From Pandoraea vervacti (lineage in GTDB: Bacteria > Pseudomonadota > Gammaproteobacteria > Burkholderiales > Burkholderiaceae), in NCBI RefSeq assembly GCF_000934605.2, contig NZ_CP010897.2, forward strand, positions 5,146,001 to 5,210,000: 64,000 nucleotides of DNA, in the 5' to 3' direction. The notes under the pieces were generated by a model. It was given only the letters and a program-made list of their open reading frames with translations, was not told the origin of the DNA and made no database searches. Position 1 is the first letter of the stretch. The number at the start of each line of letters is the position of its first letter. The position numbers and the translations under genes were made by a program. Below are positions 1 through 8,438 of the stretch, one piece after another.

Positions 1-991
1 TGTAGCTGAACGTCTGATATCCGTAAGGGACGGCGGCAGACACGACGAGCGCATTGCTGTCGCGCGTGCCGGTATAGGCCAGGCTCAGCGACTCCTGCAA
101 GCCGATGACGTTGCCTGCCTCGACCGACGCCCGCGTGCGCCAGCGTCCGGTCGCCGTGCTGCCGTAGTTGTCGAGGCCGACGTTGTAGTTCAAACGGCTG
201 CCGAACGGATTCTGAATGGCGACGATGGACTCGCCTGCCGCCTGCCCCGGCAGTATCTGGATCTGCGCCTGGTTGCGACGCAACCGATTGATCTGATCGA
301 CGCCCTGTTCGAGTGCGGGCAATGCCAGCACGTCGCCGACCGATGCCGGAAAGGCCCAGGCGGTGCCAGCCTCCGTCAGCAAGCCACCACCGTCGCCCGG
401 CTTGCCTTCGCCCGAGGGGCGCAACGCCCCGCCATTCAGCGTGAAGCCGCTGATGCGGCCCGCAACGATGGTGATGGCCAACGTGCCCGACGACAGGTTC
501 TGCGGCGTTGCAAGATAGGCCCGCGTGGTAATGAGACCGTCCGCCACGAAGGCTTCCGTCAGACGACGCAGCAGCAGGTCGATGCGCCGACGACCGAGCG
601 CTTTATGCAGGAACGGCGCGGTAATGCGCTCGAGGCGCGACTGGCTCAGCACCGTGTCGCCCTTGAAGACGATCCGGTCGATGCGAAACGTTGGCTCCGG
701 ATCGGCGAGCGTTTCGACGTCGGCATCCACCGGAAGATCGGGAACCCGGGACGCCGCAGAAGGCGCCACTTCGATCTGCGCGGGCTGACGATCGAGTTCG
801 CGCTGCAATTCGCGATTGCGTTGCTCGTCGAGCAGCCGTTGCCCCGGGTCCTGCTGCGGCACGATGCCGGAGGGCAACGTGGGCAGCGGCGGCAGTCCCG
901 GCGGGGTTTGTGCGAACGCAGCGTTCGTCGTCCAGCACAACGCGAGCGACACGCCAAAGATGCGCGAGAGGATTCCGATACGCATCGTCAT
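1..991 (-). CDS. Two-partner secretion transporter (ShlB/FhaC/HecB family), 3' end outside the window
   Basis: This would be the outer-membrane TpsB pore that secretes the adjacent TpsA exoprotein. About 330 codons are visible. An N-terminal signal peptide ends near AAFAQ, followed by a Pro- and Gln/Arg-rich linker typical of the plug-helix region. A POTRA-type segment (FRIDRIVFKGDTVLSQSRL, about residues 110-130) and the start of a beta-barrel (RLNYNVGLDNYGS, then RTRASVEAGN) follow. The C-terminal barrel lies beyond base 1. The ATG at 991 overlaps the TGA of the upstream exoprotein gene (ATGA), so the two genes are probably translationally coupled. Family assignment is firm from the POTRA and ShlB-type segments. 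The substrate is inferred from adjacency only. Confidence 0.9.
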   Translation of the reverse strand, partial: MTMRIGILSRIFGVSLALCWTTNAAFAQTPPGLPPLPTLPSGIVPQQDPGQRLLDEQRNRELQRELDRQPAQIEVAPSAASRVPDLPVDADVETLADPEPTFRIDRIVFKGDTVLSQSRLERITAPFLHKALGRRRIDLLLRRLTEAFVADGLITTRAYLATPQNLSSGTLAITIVAGRISGFTLNGGALRPSGEGKPGDGGGLLTEAGTAWAFPASVGDVLALPALEQGVDQINRLRRNQAQIQILPGQAAGESIVAIQNPFGSRLNYNVGLDNYGSTATGRWRTRASVEAGNVIGLQESLSLAYTGTRDSNALVVSAAVPYGYQTFSY

Positions 992-3141
992 AGGCCGAAC
1001 CACGTTGTCAGACCGAGGTGTGTGCCGATGCGCGCGGGTTCACGATAAGGCACGTAAGCCGTCTCGATGCCCTGCGCCGCACGCACGCCCCTGGCGCCCG
1101 TGATGACGCCGCCCTTGATGACGCCTCGCCCGGTCAGCACCACTTCCCCCGAGGCGGCGGAAAACAGGCCCCCGTCGTTCTGCGCATAGATGGCCGCCCA
1201 GTGGTTGCCGAACCATGCTTTAAGGCCCCGAGTGCCGTTGTAGGCGGTGTAACCCATCAACCCCTGGGCGGTGACGAGCGGCGCGTCCACCGTCAGGTCG
1301 CCGCTCCACGCAATGACGTTGCCGCCCACGTTGCTGGCGCTTTGCCCCGCCCGAAGGGTGACACTGCCCGCCGCCTGCATCTGTCCGCCATACGAGGCCG
1401 TCGTGCTCGACGCCACCGCCTTGCAGAAAATGAAGCACGACCGCTGGTACGACGCCTGACCGGCCATGACCGCCTGATTGACGAGGTCGTTCGTCGCGGT
1501 GACGCGAATGTTGCCGCCGTTGGTGAGCACCGTGCCGCCGTTGTTGTAGACGTTACGCCCGGAGAGCGAGACGTTGCCTGCGTCCGCAATGATGTAAGCG
1601 AGTTGGCCCGGCGCGGGAATCGAGCCGTAGTCGACGGAGAAACCTTCGTCCCGCGTCGAAAAAAGCAGCCAACGCCGGCCGCTGTTGGCGTAGGCCGTGG
1701 CGACGCCGCCGTTCGCGCCCTCAACGTGGGAAATTGCGTTGCTGAGATCGCCCTGCGCTTGCATCGACACCGACTGGTTCGATTCCACGCGCGCGTTGAG
1801 GTTGACGATGTCGCGTGCAGCGCGCATGACGACGTCGTCGTTCACGCCGAAGATCACGCCGAACGCGCCGCCCGGATTCGTCGGATCGGACGTGTTGGTA
1901 ATGGCGCCGGTCGCGTTCAATGTGATGGCGCCCGCCGACGACGCGAGTGCGGTATCGCGCGCAACGCCCTGAATCAGGCTGCTGACGTTCGTGATGTCGC
2001 CCTGACTGTCGATCACGACGGCGCTGCGCGACGACACCAGCGTCGACTGAAGGGTCCCGGCGTTGGCCATCAATACGCCATGGCTCGAGAGGTTGATCGA
2101 ACCGCCTGCAAGCATCGCCGCGCCACGCAGCGTCGTTTGTCCCGCTGCTTGCCACGACAGGTTATTCGCAACGTTGATCTTGCTCGACGGCGCCAGCATC
2201 ACGTCGCCTGCGGACGTCAGCGAAAAATCCCCGGCGTTCGCCATCATGGCGCCCGCGTGGCGCACGCCAGCGCCAAGATCGGTCGTGAGCAACTGGATTC
2301 GGCCTGAGGTGATGCTGCCGTTCGGCTCGACGTCGAGCGCAATGGCATTCGGGTTCGCCTGCTGCTGATTGGCGAGCGTGACCCAGTCGTTGTTGTTGTC
2401 GTCGGGCGAGAAACGCGTGTTGAGCGAGACTTTGCTGCTGCCCGCGATCACGCGAACGTAGGCCGTCGGTGAGGAGAAGTCGTTGGTCATCGGCGCACTG
2501 ACCTTGACCGACTTGGCGATGAGCTCCAGCCCGATGAGCGTGCCCGCGAGCCCGCCGCCTGCGACTTCGATGGTGCCCTGCCCGGTATTGAGCACGACGT
2601 TACGCTGGTAGAGACCGGGGGCGACGAGCACGTCGCTGAACGACACCTGACCGGTGGAGAGCGCGACGTGGCCGGTGTTGACGAACGAGCCTCCGTTCAC
2701 CGTGATGCCGTTGGGGTTCGCCAGGACGACGTTCGCCCGCGGGCCGGCAACGGCAATCTGGCCCTGAATCAGGCTGGGAGCAGTGCCGGTCACTTCATTG
2801 ACGATGGTCCGCGCGTTCACCCCGGCGTTGTTGAGAGTGGCGCCGGCACGATCGACGTTGAAGCTGGTGTAGGTGTTGTGGGACACCCCGTAAACAGGCG
2901 GGGCGATGGCGACGTTCTGACGGCCATCGGCGCCGACGCTAACCGATGTGGCCGTGCCGCCATCAGGCACGATGCCTGCGGCATGGCAATGCGCAGCCGC
3001 AACCGCAGCGAGCATCGTCGCCAGGCCGTACTTCGCTACCCCTCGGAATGTCTGAAACCGCTGATTCCCCGAACTACGATTGTTGTGCCCGCCAATCTCG
3101 CCGGCCAACGGCGAGACTTCGCGCGTTGATTGCCTAGGCAT
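988..3141 (-). CDS. Short TpsA exoprotein with filamentous haemagglutinin-type secretion domain
   Basis: A 717-residue secreted protein of the two-partner secretion type. It starts with a long extended signal peptide (hydrophobic core KYGLATMLAAVAAAHCHAA near residue 50). The TPS (haemagglutination activity) domain follows at about residues 55-290, with the hallmark NPNGI motif (about residue 142) and a conserved IVNEV segment. The rest is beta-helix-like sequence rich in Gly, Asn and Ala. It ends abruptly (THLGLTTWFGL) with no toxin, protease or maturation module. Many family members are well over 1,000 residues, so this is a short one. The reading frame is intact and its stop overlaps the transporter start, so the size looks genuine and not truncated. 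A role in adhesion or contact is inferred from family. Confidence 0.9.
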   Translation of the reverse strand: MPRQSTREVSPLAGEIGGHNNRSSGNQRFQTFRGVAKYGLATMLAAVAAAHCHAAGIVPDGGTATSVSVGADGRQNVAIAPPVYGVSHNTYTSFNVDRAGATLNNAGVNARTIVNEVTGTAPSLIQGQIAVAGPRANVVLANPNGITVNGGSFVNTGHVALSTGQVSFSDVLVAPGLYQRNVVLNTGQGTIEVAGGGLAGTLIGLELIAKSVKVSAPMTNDFSSPTAYVRVIAGSSKVSLNTRFSPDDNNNDWVTLANQQQANPNAIALDVEPNGSITSGRIQLLTTDLGAGVRHAGAMMANAGDFSLTSAGDVMLAPSSKINVANNLSWQAAGQTTLRGAAMLAGGSINLSSHGVLMANAGTLQSTLVSSRSAVVIDSQGDITNVSSLIQGVARDTALASSAGAITLNATGAITNTSDPTNPGGAFGVIFGVNDDVVMRAARDIVNLNARVESNQSVSMQAQGDLSNAISHVEGANGGVATAYANSGRRWLLFSTRDEGFSVDYGSIPAPGQLAYIIADAGNVSLSGRNVYNNGGTVLTNGGNIRVTATNDLVNQAVMAGQASYQRSCFIFCKAVASSTTASYGGQMQAAGSVTLRAGQSASNVGGNVIAWSGDLTVDAPLVTAQGLMGYTAYNGTRGLKAWFGNHWAAIYAQNDGGLFSAASGEVVLTGRGVIKGGVITGARGVRAAQGIETAYVPYREPARIGTHLGLTTWFGL

Positions 3142-3629
3142 CTGATCTTTCGTTTTTTAGTTGTCATACTGCTCATACATCCGAAGGCCACGTCTGACGC
3201 GGCTGTGCGCCGCATCGTCGGTGTTCCCCGAACGGCACTCCGCGCGCCGGCTATCGTGTCGTGCCAGCTTCGCGCGAAGTCCCGCGCCCCTCGAATTCCT
3301 AGCCGATGAGAACCGGCCCAGACAGAGCATTACGGAAAGACTTCAACGAATCTTTAGACTACCGACAGATTTTTTTTGATATTTTTCGTGGCCTTCTGTC
3401 GTATTGCGAAACAATCTCATTCAGTTGCAATCATTAGAATCGTCGAATACAGAGAATCTACGTTTAATTACGTAGGTCGTTGATTTCTTTGAATGACTTT
3501 CAGTGAATCAGGAAACATCAGGTATCCATATGGATTGCGCGGCATCTATGAAGTCGAGAAGCCGCACGCTTCGGAATTCGCTTCAAACTATTCGGATTCC
3601 GTCGTTTTTAGGAATGAAACCAGCTCACG
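3142..3629. other. Intergenic region upstream of the tpsA gene and downstream of mhpR
   Basis: These 488 bases hold no convincing gene. The stretch from about 3360 to 3530 is clearly more AT-rich than its surroundings, with runs of T near 3368, as expected for a promoter or a bound regulatory region of the secretion operon on the minus strand. It contains one clean inverted repeat (3458-3475). Short open frames here either overlap the 3' end of mhpR or lack a ribosome binding site. Confidence 0.5.
3458..3475. promoter_or_regulatory. Perfect inverted repeat upstream of tpsA, possible operator
   Basis: The arms CTACGT and ACGTAG are separated by the six bases TTAATT, a perfect 6-bp dyad in AT-rich DNA about 320 bp upstream of the tpsA start. 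It resembles a binding site for a dimeric regulator. No regulator can be named from the sequence. Confidence 0.35.
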
Positions 3630-4418
3630 TCACGTCAACCCCGCGCACGCCGCCGCCATCTCCGCAGCGGCGGCCTGCAAGGCGGGGACGAAGCGTCGTT
3701 CGGCTTCCGCACGACTGACCGCCTGATCCAGATAAATGACGTTCAGGCTCGCGAGCACGCGGCCCTCTGTCTGAATCGCCACCGCCACCGCGCCGATCTT
3801 TCGCTGGTCGAGCCAGTCGCCATGATTCGAGCCGAAGCCGTCCTCTCGTGTCTGACGCACAAGATTGCGGATGAACGCATCGTCGTTCGCAAAGCGCTGC
3901 TGCAACTCGCCTCCCGCGCCCGTGCGCAACAAATCGAGAATGTCCTCACGCTCGGCGTCCGGACACATACAGAAGTAAGCGCGACCGGCAGCGGTGAACA
4001 GCATGGGCAAACGTCGCCCCACCATGGCGCGGTGAAACGACAGCGGACTGAAACGATGTGTCGTCTCGCGAATGATCATGGCGTCGCCGTCCGGCGTCGT
4101 CAGATCCGACGGCCACACGACTCGCTGCATCAGTTGCCCCATGATCGGCGGCGCCACCGTCGCAATGCGCTCGTCGTCCGTGAACCCCTCGCTCAGCGAT
4201 CGCACCGCGAGCGCCAGCCGAAAGGTGTCATCCGAGGTACTGCGGCGCACGAACCCCTCCTCCAGCAACGTTTCCAGCAGCCTGCGTACCGTTGTGCGAT
4301 GCAGTCCCGTCGCTTCGCTCAACTGCTGCGCCGTGGCGCGTCCGCGCTCCATCGCATTGAGCGCCCGCAGTACCAGCAGGCCGCGCGACAGACCGCGCAC
4401 ATTCGGGTATTTGCTCAC
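3630..4418 (-). CDS. mhpR: IclR-family activator of the mhp operon (MhpR)
   Basis: An IclR-family regulator expected to activate the divergent mhp genes when the phenylpropionate inducer is bound. The N-terminal winged helix reads VRGLSRGLLVLRAL then GLHRTTVRRLLETLLEEGF. The C-terminal effector domain contains RETTHRFSPLSFHRAMVG and GRRLPMLFTAAGRAY, blocks closely matching what I recall of E. coli MhpR. I chose the GTG at 4418 (262 residues) because a GAAAGG ribosome binding site sits about 7 bases upstream and the protein then starts near the family's usual N-terminus. Upstream in-frame starts at 4442, 4448 and 4457 exist but lie inside the palindromic operator 4441-4459. The final residues (AAEMAAACAGLT) are shorter than the E. 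coli tail. Confidence 0.92.
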   Translation of the reverse strand: MSKYPNVRGLSRGLLVLRALNAMERGRATAQQLSEATGLHRTTVRRLLETLLEEGFVRRSTSDDTFRLALAVRSLSEGFTDDERIATVAPPIMGQLMQRVVWPSDLTTPDGDAMIIRETTHRFSPLSFHRAMVGRRLPMLFTAAGRAYFCMCPDAEREDILDLLRTGAGGELQQRFANDDAFIRNLVRQTREDGFGSNHGDWLDQRKIGAVAVAIQTEGRVLASLNVIYLDQAVSRAEAERRFVPALQAAAAEMAAACAGLT

Positions 4419-4440
4419 AAAAATACCTTTCAAATCAATC

Positions 4441-4459
4441 ATGTGCATTCTATGCACAT
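4441..4459. promoter_or_regulatory. Perfect palindrome, probable MhpR operator
   Basis: Two perfect 8-bp arms, ATGTGCAT and ATGCACAT, flank a 3-bp centre (TCT). The site lies between mhpR and mhpA, and its centre (4450) is 58 bp upstream of the start point predicted from the promoter at 4473-4501. GTGCA/TGCAC half-sites and a centre near -58 agree with what I recall for the E. coli MhpR operator. It also sits just upstream of the chosen mhpR start, so autoregulation is possible. Confidence 0.65.
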
Positions 4460-4472
4460 TTCGGCGAATTTG

Positions 4473-4501
4473 TTGAGCACTTTGCTTCCCCTGCCTAGAC
4501 T
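4473..4501 (+). promoter_or_regulatory. Predicted sigma-70 promoter of mhpA operon
   Basis: TTGAGC (4473-4478) and TAGACT (4496-4501) are separated by 17 bp and point toward mhpA. Both are imperfect matches to the -35 and -10 consensus, as expected for an activator-dependent promoter. A start near 4508 would leave an untranslated leader of about 200 nt before mhpA. Confidence 0.5.
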
Positions 4502-4706
4502 CATCGAAAAATCAGAGAGCTAGCGGAGACACCCTCCTTTGTGCACGAGCGACGTTCGCGACGCGAGTCGCTCGACAGCCGAACCCAGCCCAACGATTAG
4601 CGGCCGACACGAGCCGCCATGGAATCACCGAACGCAGCACGCCGATGAAACGCGCCGAATCCGCGCGGGGGCGCGCTCGCGCTGAAAAAACGTAGGAGCG
4701 AGACAC

Positions 4707-6548
4707 ATGACTGCATCCGTCAATGCCGCAGACACGGCAGCCGACATCACCACGGACGTCGCGATCGTCGGCGCCGGTCCGGTCGGATTGATGATCGCCA
4801 ACATCCTTGGCCTGCAAGGCGTGCGCGTCACCATCGTCGAGAAGCTCGACCAGCTCATCGACTATCCCCGCGCCATCGGCCTCGACGACGAAGCCCTGCG
4901 GGTCTTCCAGGCCGTTGGTCTCACCGACGCGTTGCTTCCCCACACGACACCCGACCACTGGATGCGCTTCCTGACGAGCGACGGACACTGCTTCGCGTCC
5001 ATCGAACCCCAGACCGACGAATTCGGCTGGTCGCGTCGCAACGCCTTCATCCAGCCACTGGCGGACCGCGTGCTGTTCGAGGGACTCGACCGGTTCGCGC
5101 ACGTCAACGTGCTGTTCGGCCACAGTGTCGAAGCCCTCACGCAGGACGCCCTGGGGGTGACGCTGACGACGCGCACGAACGACGGTGCGCTCCGTACGCT
5201 GCGCGCCGCCTATGTCGTGGGTGCGGATGGCGGAAACAGCCTGATCCGGCGCATGCTGGAGGTGCCGTTCGAGGGACGCACGAAGCCCAACCAGTGGATC
5301 GTCGTCGACGTGCGTAACGATCCGGTCGGCGCGCCACACGTCTATCTGCATTGCGACCACAAGCGCCCGTACGTCTCGGCCGCGTTGCCGCACGGCATTC
5401 GCCGCTTCGAATTCATGGTGATGCCCGGCGAGACGGAAGAAGAACTCTCGAAGCCGGAGAACATGGCCGCGCTCATTCGCAAGGTGGTCGCGCACCCGGA
5501 CAAGGTGGATTACATCCGCAAGCGCGTCTATACGCACAACGCCCGCCTTGCACGCACCTTCCGCGTGGAGCGCGTGCTGCTCGCGGGCGACGCCGCGCAC
5601 ATCATGCCGGTGTGGCAAGGGCAAGGCTACAACAGCGGGATTCGCGACGCCAACAACCTCGGCTGGAAGCTCGCGATGGTCGTCAAGGGGCAATGCTCGG
5701 CGCGCCTGCTCGACACCTATACGGCCGAGCGCCGCCCGCACGCGCGCTCGATGATCCATCTCTCGGAAGTCGCGGGCGACCTCTTCGCGCCGACCACACG
5801 CTTCGGTGTGCGGTTTCGCGATGCCTTCGTGCGCAGCTTCAACCTGTTTCCCGCGGTCAAGCGCTACTTCGTCGAAATGCGCTTCAAACCGATGCCGCGC
5901 TACGAGGAAGGCGTTGTTCTGCTTCCGCCCGCGCAGCATACGGGCGGATGGCTCGCCCGCGTGCTGGAGCGCTCGGGTAATTCGGCGCCGGGGCGTTTGC
6001 TCGGTCTGATGAGTCAGAAACGGGATTCGTGGCTGGGCCGGCTCGCCTACGGCCGCGATCCGCTCGCCAGCTCGCCGGTAGGCCGTCTGTTCATTCAGCC
6101 GAAGGTCCGTACGAGCCAGGGCGAGATTCAGCGGCTCGACGACGTCATCGGCAACCATTTCGCCGTGCTGGGCTGGGGCGCCGATCCGACCTTCGGTCTG
6201 ACGGCCCAGGCGCGGGCCGTGGCCGACAGGCTCGGCGTGCGTTTCGTGCTCGCCAAACCCGACGTCCAGATGGCGCACACCGACGATGTCCCGGCGGGCG
6301 TGATTGCGATCGGTGACCCGCTCAACCGCCTGAAGAACTGGTTCGCGGCACGCCCCCAATCCGTCGCGCTGCTGCGCCCCGATCGCTTCGTTGCCGGGGT
6401 CTGCGCACCGCAGGAAGTCTCGGACATGCTCATTGAACTTGCCAGCAAGGTGAGCCTTTCCGAAGCGCCGGTCCGTCTTGTAACGACGCCCGCCGCAAAC
6501 GTACCCACCGACGCCCCCGTCACCCTGCAAAAAGTCGCCGGAGCCTGA
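4707..6548 (+). CDS. mhpA: 3-(3-hydroxyphenyl)propionate / 3-hydroxycinnamate hydroxylase
   Basis: An FAD- and NADH-dependent aromatic hydroxylase that converts 3-(3-hydroxyphenyl)propionate to the 2,3-dihydroxy catechol, the first step of the mhp pathway. The 613 residues hold an N-terminal Rossmann motif (VAIVGAGPVGLMIA, about residues 20-33), the DG motif (VVGADGGNS) and the second FAD motif (LAGDAAHIMPVWQGQG). A C-terminal thioredoxin-like domain follows (VLGWGADPTFG). It is somewhat longer than E. coli MhpA. A GGAG ribosome binding site sits 8 bases before the ATG. The gene opens the operon and is followed two bases later by mhpB. Confidence 0.93.
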   Translation: MTASVNAADTAADITTDVAIVGAGPVGLMIANILGLQGVRVTIVEKLDQLIDYPRAIGLDDEALRVFQAVGLTDALLPHTTPDHWMRFLTSDGHCFASIEPQTDEFGWSRRNAFIQPLADRVLFEGLDRFAHVNVLFGHSVEALTQDALGVTLTTRTNDGALRTLRAAYVVGADGGNSLIRRMLEVPFEGRTKPNQWIVVDVRNDPVGAPHVYLHCDHKRPYVSAALPHGIRRFEFMVMPGETEEELSKPENMAALIRKVVAHPDKVDYIRKRVYTHNARLARTFRVERVLLAGDAAHIMPVWQGQGYNSGIRDANNLGWKLAMVVKGQCSARLLDTYTAERRPHARSMIHLSEVAGDLFAPTTRFGVRFRDAFVRSFNLFPAVKRYFVEMRFKPMPRYEEGVVLLPPAQHTGGWLARVLERSGNSAPGRLLGLMSQKRDSWLGRLAYGRDPLASSPVGRLFIQPKVRTSQGEIQRLDDVIGNHFAVLGWGADPTFGLTAQARAVADRLGVRFVLAKPDVQMAHTDDVPAGVIAIGDPLNRLKNWFAARPQSVALLRPDRFVAGVCAPQEVSDMLIELASKVSLSEAPVRLVTTPAANVPTDAPVTLQKVAGA

Positions 6549-6550
6549 AC

Positions 6551-7510
6551 ATGCCGATCCATCTCGAATGTATTTCGCACACGCCGCTGCACGGCTACTT
6601 CGATCCCGCCGACGACGTCGTGTCCGAAGTGAAGCGCATTCAGGAACAGGCGCGCGAGCGCGTGCGCGCGTTCGACCCGGAACTCGTCGTGCTGTTCGCG
6701 CCGGACCACTTCAACGGCTTCTTCTACGACGTCATGCCGCAGTTCTGCATCGGCGCCGCTGCCACCGCCATTGGTGACTTCAAGAGTCTGGCCGGCACGC
6801 TGCCGGTGCCGTCGGCCACAGCCCATGCGCTCACCGAAGACGTGCTGGCGTCGGACGTCGATGTCGCGCTGTCCTATCGCATGCAGGTTGATCACGGCTT
6901 TGCCTACGCGCTGGAAGTGCTCACGGGCGGGCTCGACGTCTATCCCGTCGTGCCGGTGTTCATCAACTGCGTCGCCCCACCGATGGCGACGCTGCGCCGC
7001 GCGCGCCTGATGGGCGACGCCATTGGCCGTCACTTTGCGCAGACGGACAAGCGCGTGCTGGTCGTGGGCTCGGGCGGCATTTCGCACGAGCCGCCGGTGC
7101 CCGAGTTGATCGGCGCGAGCGAGGAAGTCGCGGAGCGTCTGATCGCCGGACGCAATCCGTCGCCCGAGTCGCGTGCGGCGCGTCAGGCCCGCACGGTCGC
7201 GGCGGCGAAGGCGTTCACCTCGGGTGAGAGTCATATGCATCCGCTCAATCCGCAGTGGGACCGGGCATTCCTCGAACTGCTGGCGAGCGGCCACCTGAGC
7301 GCGCTGGATCTCATCGACAACGACACGATCACGCGCGAGGGCGGGAAGTCGGCCCACGAAATCCGCACCTGGGTCGCCGCATTCGCCGCGCTCGCCGCCT
7401 ATGGCGAGTATCGCGCATCGGTCAACTATTACCGCGCCATTCCCGAGTGGATCGCCGGATTCGCTGCCATGCACGCCGCCCCCCGGAAAACCCTCGCGGC
7501 TGCGGCCTGA
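6551..7510 (+). CDS. mhpB: 2,3-dihydroxyphenylpropionate 1,2-dioxygenase
   Basis: A class III (LigB-type) extradiol dioxygenase that uses Fe(II) to cleave the catechol ring made by MhpA. At 319 residues it has the family's length. Conserved blocks are ECISHTPLHGY at the N-terminus, FAPDHFNGFFYDVMPQFCIG (about residues 52-71) and VDHGFAYALEVL, which carry the active-site histidines. GSGGISHEPP and NPQWDRAFL follow. It starts two bases after mhpA stops, and its TGA directly abuts the ATG of mhpD, so tight translational coupling is likely. Confidence 0.93.
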   Translation: MPIHLECISHTPLHGYFDPADDVVSEVKRIQEQARERVRAFDPELVVLFAPDHFNGFFYDVMPQFCIGAAATAIGDFKSLAGTLPVPSATAHALTEDVLASDVDVALSYRMQVDHGFAYALEVLTGGLDVYPVVPVFINCVAPPMATLRRARLMGDAIGRHFAQTDKRVLVVGSGGISHEPPVPELIGASEEVAERLIAGRNPSPESRAARQARTVAAAKAFTSGESHMHPLNPQWDRAFLELLASGHLSALDLIDNDTITREGGKSAHEIRTWVAAFAALAAYGEYRASVNYYRAIPEWIAGFAAMHAAPRKTLAAAA

Positions 7511-8314
7511 ATGCACACGGAACCCTCCATGCCGAATTCATCATTGATCCAAACGCTCGCCGAGCGCCTTCGTCAGGCCGAGACGTCGCGTCAGCCCATC
7601 GCCCCGGTGCGCGGCGAAATCGCACTCGACGACATGGCAAGCGCCTATGCCGTGCAGCAGCACAACGTCGACCTTCGTGTCGCCGCAGGCGAGCGCGTTG
7701 TCGGCCGTAAGATCGGACTGACGTCGCTCGCCGTTCAGAAACAACTCGGCGTGGATCAGCCCGACTTCGGCGCGCTGTTCGCCAGCATGGCGTATGGCGA
7801 CGCGCAGCCGATGCCGCTGACCCGCCTCATTCAGCCCAAGGCCGAAGCCGAAATCGCGCTCGTCCTTGAGCACGATCTCACCCACGAGAAGCACACCTTT
7901 GCCGACATCCTGCGCGCGAGCGCGTATGCCGTGGCCGCCATCGAAGTCGTCGACAGCCGCATCGAGCAATGGAACATCCGCTTCGTCGACACCGTGGCCG
8001 ACAACGCGTCGAGCGCGCTGTTCGTGCTGGGGAGTCGACCGGTGAAGCTCTCCGACGTCGACCTGACGGCCTGCGCCATGACGCTCTCGCGCGACGGCGA
8101 AGTGCTCTCGCGCGGCAACGGCGCGGCGTGTCTGGGCAACCCGCTGAACGCGGCCGTCTGGCTCGCCGATCGCATGGCGCAGTTGGGAACGCCCCTTCGC
8201 GCAGGCGACGTCGTACTCACCGGTGCGCTCGGGCCCATGGCGCCCGTGACCGAAGCGGGAACGTTCGTCGCCGATATCGAAGGCCTGGGCAGCGTACGGG
8301 CCGTATTTGCCTGA
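7511..8314 (+). CDS. mhpD: 2-keto-4-pentenoate hydratase
   Basis: Hydrates 2-hydroxypenta-2,4-dienoate to 4-hydroxy-2-oxovalerate after MhpC has hydrolysed the ring-fission product. The 267-residue protein has the FAH-superfamily hydratase blocks GRKIGLTSLAVQKQLGVDQPD, QPKAEAEIALVLEHDL (metal-binding acidic residues) and VVDSRIEQWN, and ends in GDVVLTGALGPMAPV. The start at 7511 directly follows the mhpB stop. An in-frame ATG at 7541 is an alternative. The aldolase and acetaldehyde dehydrogenase that normally consume its product are not in this window. Confidence 0.92.
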   Translation: MHTEPSMPNSSLIQTLAERLRQAETSRQPIAPVRGEIALDDMASAYAVQQHNVDLRVAAGERVVGRKIGLTSLAVQKQLGVDQPDFGALFASMAYGDAQPMPLTRLIQPKAEAEIALVLEHDLTHEKHTFADILRASAYAVAAIEVVDSRIEQWNIRFVDTVADNASSALFVLGSRPVKLSDVDLTACAMTLSRDGEVLSRGNGAACLGNPLNAAVWLADRMAQLGTPLRAGDVVLTGALGPMAPVTEAGTFVADIEGLGSVRAVFA

Positions 8315-8319
8315 GGACT

Positions 8320-8363
8320 GGCATTACACAGGCGTTACACAGGCATTACACAGGCATTACCCG
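8320..8363 (+). repeat. Four tandem 11-bp repeats between mhpD and mhpT
   Basis: The unit GGCATTACACA occurs at 8320, 8331 (one change), 8342 and 8353 (last copy diverges to GGCATTACCCG). The array begins just after the mhpD stop and ends 75 bp before the mhpT start. The 11-bp period is close to one helical turn, so binding sites on one DNA face, or simple slippage, are both possible. Confidence 0.85.
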
Positions 8364-8438
8364 AATCGAACGATCCGCCAGCAAGAGCGGACGGATAAGC
8401 AGACAAGGGAAACATTCCCTGACTATGGAGACAACGCA

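Noticed and set aside
3493..3726. A 77-codon plus-strand open frame
   Set aside because: It overlaps the 3' end of mhpR on the opposite strand, has no ribosome binding site and resembles no known protein.
4512..6530. A 672-codon minus-strand frame opposite mhpA
   Set aside because: It lies antisense to an unmistakable hydroxylase gene; its Arg- and Ala-rich composition is typical of GC-rich shadow frames.
8320..8363. The 11-bp repeats as a CRISPR array
   Set aside because: There are only four short direct copies without spacers, no repeat of CRISPR length and no cas genes.
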